From the NCBI GenBank assembly GCA_016284305.1, contig JAEEON010000074.1, positions 124,001 to 188,000 of the forward strand: DNA of 64,000 nt, written 5' to 3'. The notes under the pieces were generated by a model that was not told the origin of the DNA, searched no databases, and was given only the letters and a program-made list of their open reading frames with translations. The stretch comes from Bacteroidales bacterium. Its GTDB lineage: Bacteria; Bacteroidota; Bacteroidia; Bacteroidales; F082. The translations under genes and the position numbers were made by a program. This document shows, piece after piece, positions 44,650 through 52,783 of the stretch; positions within the stretch are counted from its first letter, which is position 1, and every line of letters starts with the position of its first letter.

Positions 44650-47600
44650 TCACAGGCTTACTTTCAAGGTCATCATCACTGATCTTGTACCCGGATAGGA
44701 ACCATATTCCAAACCTTGGGCATTGCCAGAGCCTTGGGTGCCTTCGGGGTTGATGTTGTCGGGCAAAGTCTTGTAGAAATAGAATAAGTCACGGCCCACC
44801 AAAGAGATGGAGGCTTGTTTGAAGAAATTTTGCTTGTCGAGCAATTTACGCGGGAAGTCGTAAGTCAGCGACAGTTCGCGCAGCTTGATCCATGTGTTGT
44901 TAACGATGCCTGGGGTGGATAGGATATTGCCCCATCCGCCAAAGTTGGGCATGTACTTGTAAAGGTAATGAACGACATTGTCGTTTAGGACGGCCTCCCC
45001 GGTCTCGGTGTTGATGCAATAACCTGGCAGGATGACACCGTAGTTGCCTACGAGTTCGCCGTTGGCATCGTAATAGGGCAATCCGTTGCCTTCGCGTTCA
45101 TAAAGCGTTTCAAGGCTTTGTCCTGTTTGCATGGCCACCACATACGAGGCGCAATAGATCTGGCCTCCCAATTTGGCATCGACCAAGGCAAAGAGCGACC
45201 AGTTTTTATAGGAAGCTCTCATGTTGAGACCACCTGTCAACAAAGGTGCGCAGTTGCCTACCGGTACACGGTTGTCGGTCTTCAGATAGGTAGTACCCGT
45301 CTCGTTGAGCAACGGCATGGGATTGTGATTCTCGTCATAGAAGGGCCCAACGACAGTGCCATCGGGCATCGTATATTGATAGACGTAATCCCAACCATAG
45401 ATGGTACCATATTCCTCACCTTCTTCGACGGCGATAGCTGGACCGTTGGAACCCCAAATCTCAGAGAGCAAATACATGTTGGCGCCTGCCAAATCGACGA
45501 TTTTGTTTTTGTTACGTGCAATGTTAAGACCCACCTGAACGCCATAATCCTTACCCTGTGCGATGTCGTAAGTCATGATGGCCTCGATACCTTTGTTGGT
45601 GACAACACCCGTGTTAATGGTCACGTTTGATGCACCCGTGGAAGGAGCCAAGGGCGAAGAAAGGATTTGATCCCATGAATAGATATCATAATAGGTGAAA
45701 TCCATGTTGAATCGGGCTCCAAGGCCGAGGTCAAAGCCCACCTCAAAGGCGCGCTGACGTTGTGGCTTGAGCTCCAAGGGTGGAACCACCGAAGGCAACG
45801 ACGATGAGAGATGATGACCAAAGGATCCTGTGGCATAGGTATAGGTCAACTGATAAGGTTCCGTATCGCTAGCGGTTTGGGCCCATGAACCTCTCAGCTT
45901 CAGGAAGTTCACTGGACCCCATTTCCAATCCGGGAAGGCAGAGGTCGGCACAAAACTCAAGGTAGCCGAAGGATAGAAATAGCTGTTGCGTGAGATAGGC
46001 AAGGTCGATGACCAGTCGTTGCGACCCGTTACATCGAGGAACAGCCAGTTGTTGTAGCTAAGATTCAGGAAGGCATACAAGGAGTTGACTTGTTTTTCCC
46101 ATTTTGATTCATGGAAAGTCCGTTCTGTGGCAGAAGAGTAGTTGTAGATGGTATAAAGGTTAGCGTAAGCCCAGGTTCCAGAGCTGCCATCGATTCCGTC
46201 GCGATAGCCATAGTATTGTTCACCACCAAAGGAGAAACGTACATTGAGCGGTATGTTGAAGAGTTTTTCCTTATGAGCAGTAAGCAGGAAGTCCATATCG
46301 CGAGTGATCGAACTGTTCTTCTGTTTTTTATAATAGCCACCCACCATGCCATCACTTGCCGTTGGCTTATGCGTGGTGATGTAATTGTCGTTGGTCCAGT
46401 CGAGGGCCACTTTGGCATTGGCACTGAGCCAAGGAGTGATGTCGTACAACAAGCGGACCGATCCAAACATCTTATCACGGTCAAGTGTTGTATTGTTGTT
46501 GTAGAACGTCCAAAAGGTACTGCTGTTGATGTAGCTGAAAGGATAGCCTTCAAATTCATTCATGGAGCCATCGGGGTTCTCGTAACCAGTGACTTCCAAA
46601 CCTTTCCAGCTGCGAGGCCAGCTATAAAGCAGACCTTTGTTGAAGTTACTGTTCGACTCACCGATTTCTGGGGAGTTCAAACGGAAATAATCCAAATAGG
46701 TGAAAGCCACATCGACTTTGATCTTGTCGGAAACGTTGATGAGTGAACCCACATTGACGGTGGTTTGGCGCAAGTTGCAGTTGTCGATGATGGCATCGGT
46801 ACGTGAGTCCGTAAACGACACACGGATGCTACCGAAGTCGCCGGCATTTTGAAGTGAGATGTTGTTGTTGAAGGTATGGCCATTGTTGAACAACATGCTG
46901 AGGTTGTCGGGTTGAGGCGAATAATCGCGCACCACGCCATCCCACCAAAGTACACTTTCGCCGTTCATCGCCGGTCCCCAACTCTGGGCAGCGCCATAGT
47001 AGCCGAAAGTTGTGTTGGTAGGTTCGCCAGCAGGACCGTTATCGACGCTGTATATACCGGGATATTCATATACTTGATTGCCATTTTCGTCAAACATGCC
47101 TTCGATAGGAGTCAGCGTAGGAGGGTTAAAAGTGATGGGGCCTCCAGCACCATATTTGTTTTGGACTCGGCGATAAAGATAAGGTTGGGTAACCTTAAAC
47201 GAAGAAGTATAGGTGATACCCAAGCCACGTTGTTTGCTACCTTTTTTGGTGGTGATGAGCAACACGCCGTTGCCACCACGCGAACCATACAAGGCTGCTG
47301 CGGTAGGGCCCTTCAAGATGTCGATGTTCTCGATATCTTCTTGGTTGATGTTGTTCAATGCCGTTCCCCAGTCACGTCCACCACTCCAATCGGTAACGCC
47401 ACCTTCATTCGACATAGGCACACCGTCAACTACAATCAGGGGTTGGTTATCTCCCAAGATGTTGTTGTTACCACGAATTACGATACGTGAAGCACCGCCA
47501 TCAACACCATTAGGGTTGATGATCTGCACACCTGCCGAGCGACCACTCAAGGCACTGATCACGCTGCCAGAACCCGATTTGGCAATCAAATCACCACCGA

Positions 47601-47976
47601 TTTCTTCAGTGGCATAGCCCAACTCTCGTTTTTGACGTTTGATGCCCAAAGCGGTCACCACCACATCGTCGAGCAATTGCGCATCTTGATCCATGGTGAC
47701 GTTGATCTTGTCGCGACCGTTAACGGGAATTTCTTGTTTCACGAAACCCACAAAGCTAAACACCAATGTACCAGTACTGCTGGCTTGGATAGTGTAATTA
47801 CCGTCGATATCGGTGACGGTACCTCCGCTCCCTCCTTTTACAGTGACGGTGACGCCTGGCAAGCCAAAGCCATCGTCGCTTGAAATTACCTTACCCGTGA
47901 CTGTCACATTCTGAGCTGTGACCGTCAGGAAGGCGAGAAGAGTAAAGAATAGTAATAATAGTAATTTTTTACTCAT
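44650..47976 (-). CDS. SusC/RagA-like TonB-dependent outer-membrane transporter
   Basis: This 1108-residue protein has a signal peptide ending TVTA with Gln at +1, a CarboxypepD_reg-like domain (NVTVTGKVISSDDGFGLPGV), a TonB-box-like stretch (DDVVVTALGIKRQKRELGYA), a plug domain (IRGNNNILGDNQPLIVVDGVP and GSRGGNGVLLITTKKG) and a long beta barrel ending in KVSL. Together with SusD it would import glycans or peptides using TonB energy. It begins only 11 bases after the LD-carboxypeptidase gene, so it has no separate promoter space unless this lies inside that gene. No SusR, ECF-sigma or hybrid regulator is adjacent. Confidence 0.96.
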   Translation of the reverse strand: MSKKLLLLLFFTLLAFLTVTAQNVTVTGKVISSDDGFGLPGVTVTVKGGSGGTVTDIDGNYTIQASSTGTLVFSFVGFVKQEIPVNGRDKINVTMDQDAQLLDDVVVTALGIKRQKRELGYATEEIGGDLIAKSGSGSVISALSGRSAGVQIINPNGVDGGASRIVIRGNNNILGDNQPLIVVDGVPMSNEGGVTDWSGGRDWGTALNNINQEDIENIDILKGPTAAALYGSRGGNGVLLITTKKGSKQRGLGITYTSSFKVTQPYLYRRVQNKYGAGGPITFNPPTLTPIEGMFDENGNQVYEYPGIYSVDNGPAGEPTNTTFGYYGAAQSWGPAMNGESVLWWDGVVRDYSPQPDNLSMLFNNGHTFNNNISLQNAGDFGSIRVSFTDSRTDAIIDNCNLRQTTVNVGSLINVSDKIKVDVAFTYLDYFRLNSPEIGESNSNFNKGLLYSWPRSWKGLEVTGYENPDGSMNEFEGYPFSYINSSTFWTFYNNNTTLDRDKMFGSVRLLYDITPWLSANAKVALDWTNDNYITTHKPTASDGMVGGYYKKQKNSSITRDMDFLLTAHKEKLFNIPLNVRFSFGGEQYYGYRDGIDGSSGTWAYANLYTIYNYSSATERTFHESKWEKQVNSLYAFLNLSYNNWLFLDVTGRNDWSSTLPISRNSYFYPSATLSFVPTSAFPDWKWGPVNFLKLRGSWAQTASDTEPYQLTYTYATGSFGHHLSSSLPSVVPPLELKPQRQRAFEVGFDLGLGARFNMDFTYYDIYSWDQILSSPLAPSTGASNVTINTGVVTNKGIEAIMTYDIAQGKDYGVQVGLNIARNKNKIVDLAGANMYLLSEIWGSNGPAIAVEEGEEYGTIYGWDYVYQYTMPDGTVVGPFYDENHNPMPLLNETGTTYLKTDNRVPVGNCAPLLTGGLNMRASYKNWSLFALVDAKLGGQIYCASYVVAMQTGQSLETLYEREGNGLPYYDANGELVGNYGVILPGYCINTETGEAVLNDNVVHYLYKYMPNFGGWGNILSTPGIVNNTWIKLRELSLTYDFPRKLLDKQNFFKQASISLVGRDLFYFYKTLPDNINPEGTQGSGNAQGLEYGSYPGTRSVMMTLKVSL

Positions 47977-47987
47977 AAATATAGATT

Positions 47988-48875
47988 TTATTTAATAATT
48001 TTTTGATTGAATATCGTAGTATTATTGCTTACCGAGAGTGTTGTCTGGCATCCTAATACCATTGCCCTGTTGTCGTCGATATGTCCTGCCGGGGTATTGA
48101 AGCACACTGGGTAGTCGTATTCCCTTACGGTATCGAAGATGGCTTGTTCCACGGTTTTACCAAAGGGGTTGGGGTTGTCGTGAATACTGGTGAGGCCGCC
48201 TATCATGAGTGCTTTCAGGTTTTTTAGTTTGCCAGCACGTTTTAATCCCAGCATCATGCGTTCGACATGATAGATATATTCATCGATTTCTTCGAGGAAC
48301 AGGATGCGGTTATCCGTATCTGGAAATGAGTTGGAGCCCATCATGCCATAAAGAACAGACAGGTTGCCACCTACCAATACACCTTGAGCTTCGCCTTGAC
48401 GGTTGCAAGGATGTGCATTCCATTCATAATGGAGCGGGTTACCAAGCAAAGCGTCATAGATGGATTGAAGTGATTCAGGGGTCTTTTTTTCAAGATAGAA
48501 AGGCATGGAGGCATGAATGCTTGTCAGTCCAAGACTTTGGACTTTGCCATGGAACACCGTGGTATCGCTAATTCCGATAAGAGGTTTCGGATGCTGCACG
48601 AAGTGCGAGAAATCGATTTTGTCGATGATGTGGATGCTGCCATAGCCGCCACGGGCAAACCATATAGCGTCGATATCATCACGATCGAGATATTCTTGAA
48701 TGACCTGGGCACGGAGTTCTGCAGTTCCGGCAAAGATATAGTCTGAGGCAAACAAACGCTCGTCGAAAACGGCATTCATTCCTTTTGAATGCAGCCATTT
48801 TACGGCATATTCTACCTGCTCGGGAATCACTTTCCGTCCCGGTGCCGCTATTGCTATATGTTTTATTTCCCTCAT
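47988..48875 (-). CDS. LD-carboxypeptidase, peptidase family S66
   Basis: This 295-residue serine peptidase cuts the L-Lys/mDAP-D-Ala bond of murein tetrapeptides during cell-wall recycling. The start reads MREIKHIAIAAPG. Visible motifs are the WFARGGYGS segment, the nucleophile Ser in GISDTT, GGNLSVLYGMMG, the catalytic Glu in FLEEIDEYIYHVERM and the catalytic His in TPAGHIDDN. It has no signal peptide and is probably cytoplasmic. It lies between the MORN-repeat gene (49-base gap with a hairpin and a seven-base repeat) and susC. Confidence 0.94.
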   Translation of the reverse strand: MREIKHIAIAAPGRKVIPEQVEYAVKWLHSKGMNAVFDERLFASDYIFAGTAELRAQVIQEYLDRDDIDAIWFARGGYGSIHIIDKIDFSHFVQHPKPLIGISDTTVFHGKVQSLGLTSIHASMPFYLEKKTPESLQSIYDALLGNPLHYEWNAHPCNRQGEAQGVLVGGNLSVLYGMMGSNSFPDTDNRILFLEEIDEYIYHVERMMLGLKRAGKLKNLKALMIGGLTSIHDNPNPFGKTVEQAIFDTVREYDYPVCFNTPAGHIDDNRAMVLGCQTTLSVSNNTTIFNQKIIK

Positions 48876-48891
48876 CTTCTACCGAGCTTTA

Positions 48892-48905
48892 AGCCCTAAC
48901 GGGCT
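48892..48905. repeat. Small hairpin between MORN-repeat and LD-carboxypeptidase genes
   Basis: AGCCC-TAAC-GGGCT forms a five-base stem. It has no adjacent T run and may be a dispersed hairpin element or a weak attenuator. Confidence 0.35.
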
Positions 48906-48908
48906 ACC

Positions 48909-48935
48909 TCTAAATTCTAAATTATTAATTCTCAA
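48909..48935 (-). repeat. Seven-base repeat, AATTTAG type, at the MORN-repeat gene stop
   Basis: On the minus strand AATTAAT, AATTTAG, AATTTAG span and follow the stop codon, the same family as 44622-44649. Confidence 0.65.
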
Positions 48936-50406
48936 TTAAAATCAAGTCTTTATCCTGCTTATAGGTCTCTTCAAAGAACAGTTCTCCTGTGTCCAAATAT
49001 TTTTTCCAGACGCCGTTGCGGATGCCACCAGAAAAGGATTGGACTTCGCGAAGGCGGCCATTCGTATAGTAATAATAGTGTTCTCCATCGGGATAGCCAC
49101 CTTTGAACGAACCCTTGAAAGCCATCTTGCCGTTGGCGTAATACGATACCCACTCCCCTACTTGATGGTCGTTGCGGTATTCTCCTTCAAAGGTCTCATT
49201 GCCTGATTGTTCCTTCCATTTTCCTGTTTTCATGCCATCGAAATAGGAACCTTTGACGATACAGTTGCCTTCTTCGTCATATTCTTCATAATTGCCTTCA
49301 GGAACGCCATCCAAAAAGTCTTCCGTTCGTTGCATTTTTCCCGAAGGATAATACCAAGTCCAGGTACCATCAAATTGGCCGTCTTTGTAACTACCTTCTT
49401 GTTCAAGTTTCTCGCCTGGATAATAGAATTTCCAATTGCCAGAACGTTTTCCATTGATAAAGAGTCCTTTGGCTCGTAAAGTACTGTCGGGATACAGTTC
49501 TACCCACTCCCCTCGGCGAGTGCCGTCAGTGTCCATCACCCCTGATTGAACCAAGGTGCCATTTTTATAAATTTGGGAACTGATGACATTTCCATTCTCA
49601 TCAAACTCACGCCAAGTGCCTTCGCGTTTGCCATCACGGAATGAAGCTTCGCGTTTGATACGGCCATTAGGATAATACTCATGCTGCATCTGTAAGGGTT
49701 TCATCTCTGCAGCAATCACCTGTTCCACATCATTGACGTATTTTGTGATCTTCAACAGATTTCCTTTCTCATCATAGAGTTTATAGAAACCATCGCGCAA
49801 TCCATGTCTGTAATAGATTTCCGATTTCAGGTCGAAGTTGGGGTAAAACTCTTTCCAATAGCCATGTTTCTTTCCTTGTGAGTCATAGCGATTGATGACT
49901 TCGCGGCTGTTGACAAAACCTTTTTTATAGGTGATAATCTCTATAAGTCTTCCAGTGGTATCATAAACAGGCGACAGACCATCTTCATATCCATTTTTGA
50001 TGGGCATCACCTGAAGCAGATGATAGCGGCGGTCAAAACGTCGGCTAAAATCGATACGTGTTCCATGGTCGAAACGCTCTTCCAACACTTCGTCAGACAT
50101 ATAGATTTTTCGCAAACCATGTTTGATATCTTTCTCGTAGGTGACCAGCAAAGTGGTGTCGCCTTCTTCAGAATAAAAAATCCAAACACCATCCAAAAGA
50201 AAATCCTTACGGTTTCCTTCCGACTTTAGTTTTCCGTTTTCGTAATACGTTTTCCAATAGCCGTCAGGTTTTCCATCACGCAAGGTCCCCTCTGAAGAAA
50301 TACTATCGTTGGCATACCTATATACTTGATATTCAGTCTGTCCAAAACTTACCAAAGGAGTCATGAACAAGACCAACAACAAAAGTATATAAAAGGTATT
50401 CTTCAT
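48925..50406 (-). CDS. Exported MORN-repeat protein (YwqK-like)
   Basis: This 493-residue protein has a signal peptide ending SFG with Gln at +1 (QTEYQVYRY). The rest is made of about 15 MORN-type repeats of 20-25 residues with the pattern G.W..YY.nG.l..eg.y..G...G.W (for example RSGNWKFYYPGEKLEQEG and FDGTWTWYYPSGKMQRTE). Relatives are often labelled YwqK antitoxins, but no toxin is adjacent and this one is exported, so that name should not be taken as function. It is the first gene of the minus-strand cluster, with a TAGTTTTG promoter. Confidence 0.9.
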   Translation of the reverse strand: MKNTFYILLLLVLFMTPLVSFGQTEYQVYRYANDSISSEGTLRDGKPDGYWKTYYENGKLKSEGNRKDFLLDGVWIFYSEEGDTTLLVTYEKDIKHGLRKIYMSDEVLEERFDHGTRIDFSRRFDRRYHLLQVMPIKNGYEDGLSPVYDTTGRLIEIITYKKGFVNSREVINRYDSQGKKHGYWKEFYPNFDLKSEIYYRHGLRDGFYKLYDEKGNLLKITKYVNDVEQVIAAEMKPLQMQHEYYPNGRIKREASFRDGKREGTWREFDENGNVISSQIYKNGTLVQSGVMDTDGTRRGEWVELYPDSTLRAKGLFINGKRSGNWKFYYPGEKLEQEGSYKDGQFDGTWTWYYPSGKMQRTEDFLDGVPEGNYEEYDEEGNCIVKGSYFDGMKTGKWKEQSGNETFEGEYRNDHQVGEWVSYYANGKMAFKGSFKGGYPDGEHYYYYTNGRLREVQSFSGGIRNGVWKKYLDTGELFFEETYKQDKDLILIEN

Positions 50407-50431
50407 TGATTACGCTTTTTTTCTCATCATG

Positions 50432-50439
50432 CAAAACTA
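50432..50439 (-). promoter_or_regulatory. Bacteroidetes -7 box for the MORN-LdcA-susCD cluster
   Basis: The minus strand reads TAGTTTTG, matching TAnnTTTG, 25 bases before the ATG at 50406. It is the only clear promoter I see for the cluster down to 34167, since later gaps are short or filled with repeats. Confidence 0.5.
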
Positions 50440-50934
50440 GTAAAAAACCTTTATATTCAAAAGTGCTTTTTCAACCGGTCATCATTAATCAACCATCATT
50501 ATTTTTTTTAAAAAAAGGATGGATGGATATTAATGAGTTGTGAACAGTTGGATAACTTTTTAAAAAAATTCTTGCATATTAATTTGTTGTTCTTAGGTGC
50601 CTTTGAATAATTTTCTAATGCCCTATCATTTTCAAGCATTTTGATTTTTGCAAGAAAAAAACGAAATAAAAAAATGATGTATTTTTTTCCATTGTAAAAA
50701 GGGGTATTTGTTGTTGATAACCGAGAACAAAAGGTTGAAAAAAATGGATGAAAAAAGAAATAAACACCCAATAAACGACCATCGCTATTTTATCACTATT
50801 TATCAACAGCCAAATTGTTGATAAAATTATAAATAACTGATTGTCAAATATATATTTAAGATTTGTTGATTTTTTGGTTGGGATAATAAGCTCATAAATA
50901 GCAAGTTATTATTGTGGTTATAGAGATAAAAACC
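50440..50934. other. AT-rich gap with DnaA-box-like sites, possible replication origin
   Basis: This is the longest gene-free stretch in the window and lies between divergent genes. It has three exact TTATCAACA nine-mers (one mismatch from the DnaA box TTATCCACA): 50712-50720 (minus), 50800-50808 (plus) and 50816-50824 (minus). Near-matches lie at 50547-50555 and 50864-50872. The last two exact sites form a 10-base inverted repeat with a seven-base spacer. Long A/T tracts lie between 50500 and 50700. No dnaA, dnaN or gidA/mnmG is close, so an origin is only a candidate. A regulatory region of rpiB is the alternative. Confidence 0.35.
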
Positions 50935-50942
50935 TACCTTTG
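50935..50942 (+). promoter_or_regulatory. Bacteroidetes promoter for rpiB-lutB
   Basis: TACCTTTG with TTG at 50912-50914, 20 bases upstream, fits the -33/-7 pattern. The rpiB ATG is 27 bases downstream. Confidence 0.6.
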
Positions 50943-50968
50943 CGAAAGATTTATGAACATCGAGTAAA

Positions 50969-51418
50969 ATGAGCCAAATTATTCCTATAGCATCCGATCA
51001 TGGAGGCTTCAAAATGAAGCAATACATCATTGAAAAATTACTGGAGGCTGGTTACGAGGTCAAAGACTTTGGAACCTACAGTGAAGAGAGTGTGGACTAT
51101 CCCGACATGATTCATCCTTTGGCCAAAGCCATTGAGAATGGAGAGTATCCTTTGGGTATTATATTATGTGGCAGTGGCAATGGTGCCCAGATGACGGCCA
51201 ACAAACATCCTCATGTTCGGGCTGCCTTGTGTTGGAATGAAGAGTTGGCCAAGTTGGCGCGTCAGCATAACGATGCCAACATTCTCTCGTTGCCTGGTCG
51301 TTTCATTCCTTTTGATCTGGCTTGGAACATGGTTCAGTTGTTTTTGACGACACCATTCGAAGGGGGACGTCATTTGCGTAGAGTAGAAAAAATAGAACAG
51401 ATTGACTGCAATGAGTAA
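50969..51418 (+). CDS. rpiB: Ribose-5-phosphate isomerase B
   Basis: RpiB interconverts ribose 5-phosphate and ribulose 5-phosphate in the pentose phosphate pathway. The 149-residue protein has the N-terminal PIASDHGGFKMKQYI, the CGSGNGAQMTANKHPHVRAALCW segment with the phosphate-binding glycine loop, and HNDANILSLPGRF, all typical of the LacAB/RpiB family. The usual catalytic Cys position reads LCGSGNG. Its 3' end overlaps lutB by eight bases. Confidence 0.96.
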   Translation: MSQIIPIASDHGGFKMKQYIIEKLLEAGYEVKDFGTYSEESVDYPDMIHPLAKAIENGEYPLGIILCGSGNGAQMTANKHPHVRAALCWNEELAKLARQHNDANILSLPGRFIPFDLAWNMVQLFLTTPFEGGRHLRRVEKIEQIDCNE

Positions 51419-52775
51419 TTGGAGCGTAAAATTCAAAAAAGACTGCGCCATTGCCTTTGATGAGGAGCATTGGCAGAAGATGAACTACAGCACAGGTTGT
51501 TATGAGAAGCGTTTCTCAAAAAGTAGGGAAAACTACCGCAATGCTGAGCTGGAGCGACAACGCGCTTATATCCTTCGTAACAAGTCGTTGCTCAACATGG
51601 AAAAGTTATTGGTTGATTTTGAGACGCACTTCAACGAAAATGGCGGCAATGTGTTATGGGCTCGCGATGTTGACGATGCCCAGGAAATGATTTGGGAGTT
51701 AATCAACAAGCGTGACATCAAGGCAGTGACGCGCACCAACTCAGTAGTTCTAGACGAAATCGGGTTAAATAAGTTTCTCGTAGAAAAGAAGATGCCTTAT
51801 TATGAGACTTCGGTGTCGCGTTATGTGCTTCAAGCAGCAGGTCAAGCTCCTTATCATCCGATGTTTCCTGCCTTACATCTCTCAAAGGAGGAAATCAACA
51901 GTGTGTTGAATCAACATTATAAGTTGAAACTCGACAGCAGTTCGAAGCAGATGGTCAATTTCATCCGTCATCAGACTTCAAAACATATCACCCAGGCTCA
52001 GGTGTGCATCACAGGAGCCAACTTCTTATTGTCGGATATTGGCGGTGTGGCAATGACGGAGAACGAAGGCAATATTGTGAAAGCCTGTGCTTCAGTTAAG
52101 CTTCACATTGTCGTGGCCGACATCACCAAAGTGATTCCTTCGGTGGAAGACTTAGGTTTGTTGCTGCCATTGGCTTCAGCGCATTCCACTGGATCGAGCA
52201 TGAGTGCAATCAACACAATCACCACAGGTCCGGCAAAGAATGGTAATGGTCCAGAGCAGATGGTGGTCATCTTGCTCGACAATGGTCGTTCGGATGTGTT
52301 GGGCAATGAGGTGATACGTCAATCTTTGTCGTGCATCCGCTGCGGTGCTTGTGTGAGTGTTTGTCCTATCTATAAGAATATTGGTGGCTATGCCTATGGC
52401 ACTACCTATATTGGGCCCATTGGTGCGGTGATGACTCCTTTGATGATCGATTTGGAAGATTATGCGCATCTGACCACTTTATGTTCATTGTGTGGTCGTT
52501 GTGTTGAAAGCTGTCCGGTGAAGATTCCAATCACCGACTTGGTGATTGAAAACAGGCGATTGGTGGCTACGGAACGCATTGGAGATGCCAAATATGAAGC
52601 GATGGTACGGACCATGATCGGACACGGAAAGTCACGCAAGAAGATGGATTGTGCATCATGGATTAAGCGATTAGAAATTAAGCAGTTAGTAAACAAAAAT
52701 GCGTTTACCAAACGGGTCATGCCTGAAATCGCTCCCAAGTCGTTCAGCCAAATGAGCAAGGACGGGGAAGTCTGA
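51411..52775 (+). CDS. lutB: LutB-like iron-sulfur protein of lactate oxidation
   Basis: This 454-residue protein has the DUF162/LUD N-terminal domain (about 60-290) and two 4Fe-4S motifs, CIRCGACVSVCP and CSLCGRCVESCP, in the last third. LutB works with LutA and LutC to oxidise L-lactate to pyruvate. Neither lutA nor lutC is next to it; the following gene is unrelated and convergent. I place the start at the ATG 51411 (MSNWSVKF), inside the end of rpiB. Near the C-terminus, bases about 52661-52690 contain spaced TTAA/TTAG runs encoding IKRLEIKQLV that resemble the short repeats seen elsewhere. Confidence 0.9.
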   Translation: MSNWSVKFKKDCAIAFDEEHWQKMNYSTGCYEKRFSKSRENYRNAELERQRAYILRNKSLLNMEKLLVDFETHFNENGGNVLWARDVDDAQEMIWELINKRDIKAVTRTNSVVLDEIGLNKFLVEKKMPYYETSVSRYVLQAAGQAPYHPMFPALHLSKEEINSVLNQHYKLKLDSSSKQMVNFIRHQTSKHITQAQVCITGANFLLSDIGGVAMTENEGNIVKACASVKLHIVVADITKVIPSVEDLGLLLPLASAHSTGSSMSAINTITTGPAKNGNGPEQMVVILLDNGRSDVLGNEVIRQSLSCIRCGACVSVCPIYKNIGGYAYGTTYIGPIGAVMTPLMIDLEDYAHLTTLCSLCGRCVESCPVKIPITDLVIENRRLVATERIGDAKYEAMVRTMIGHGKSRKKMDCASWIKRLEIKQLVNKNAFTKRVMPEIAPKSFSQMSKDGEV

Positions 52776-52783
52776 AATCAGAA

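Noticed and set aside
48925-50406. Antitoxin of a toxin-antitoxin pair (YwqK label).
   Set aside because: The protein is exported by a signal peptide and has no toxin neighbour; only the MORN repeats are shared with that label.
50508-50771. Small open frame in the AT-rich gap.
   Set aside because: It has a Lys/Phe/Asn-rich translation expected from AT-rich DNA and no promoter or family match.
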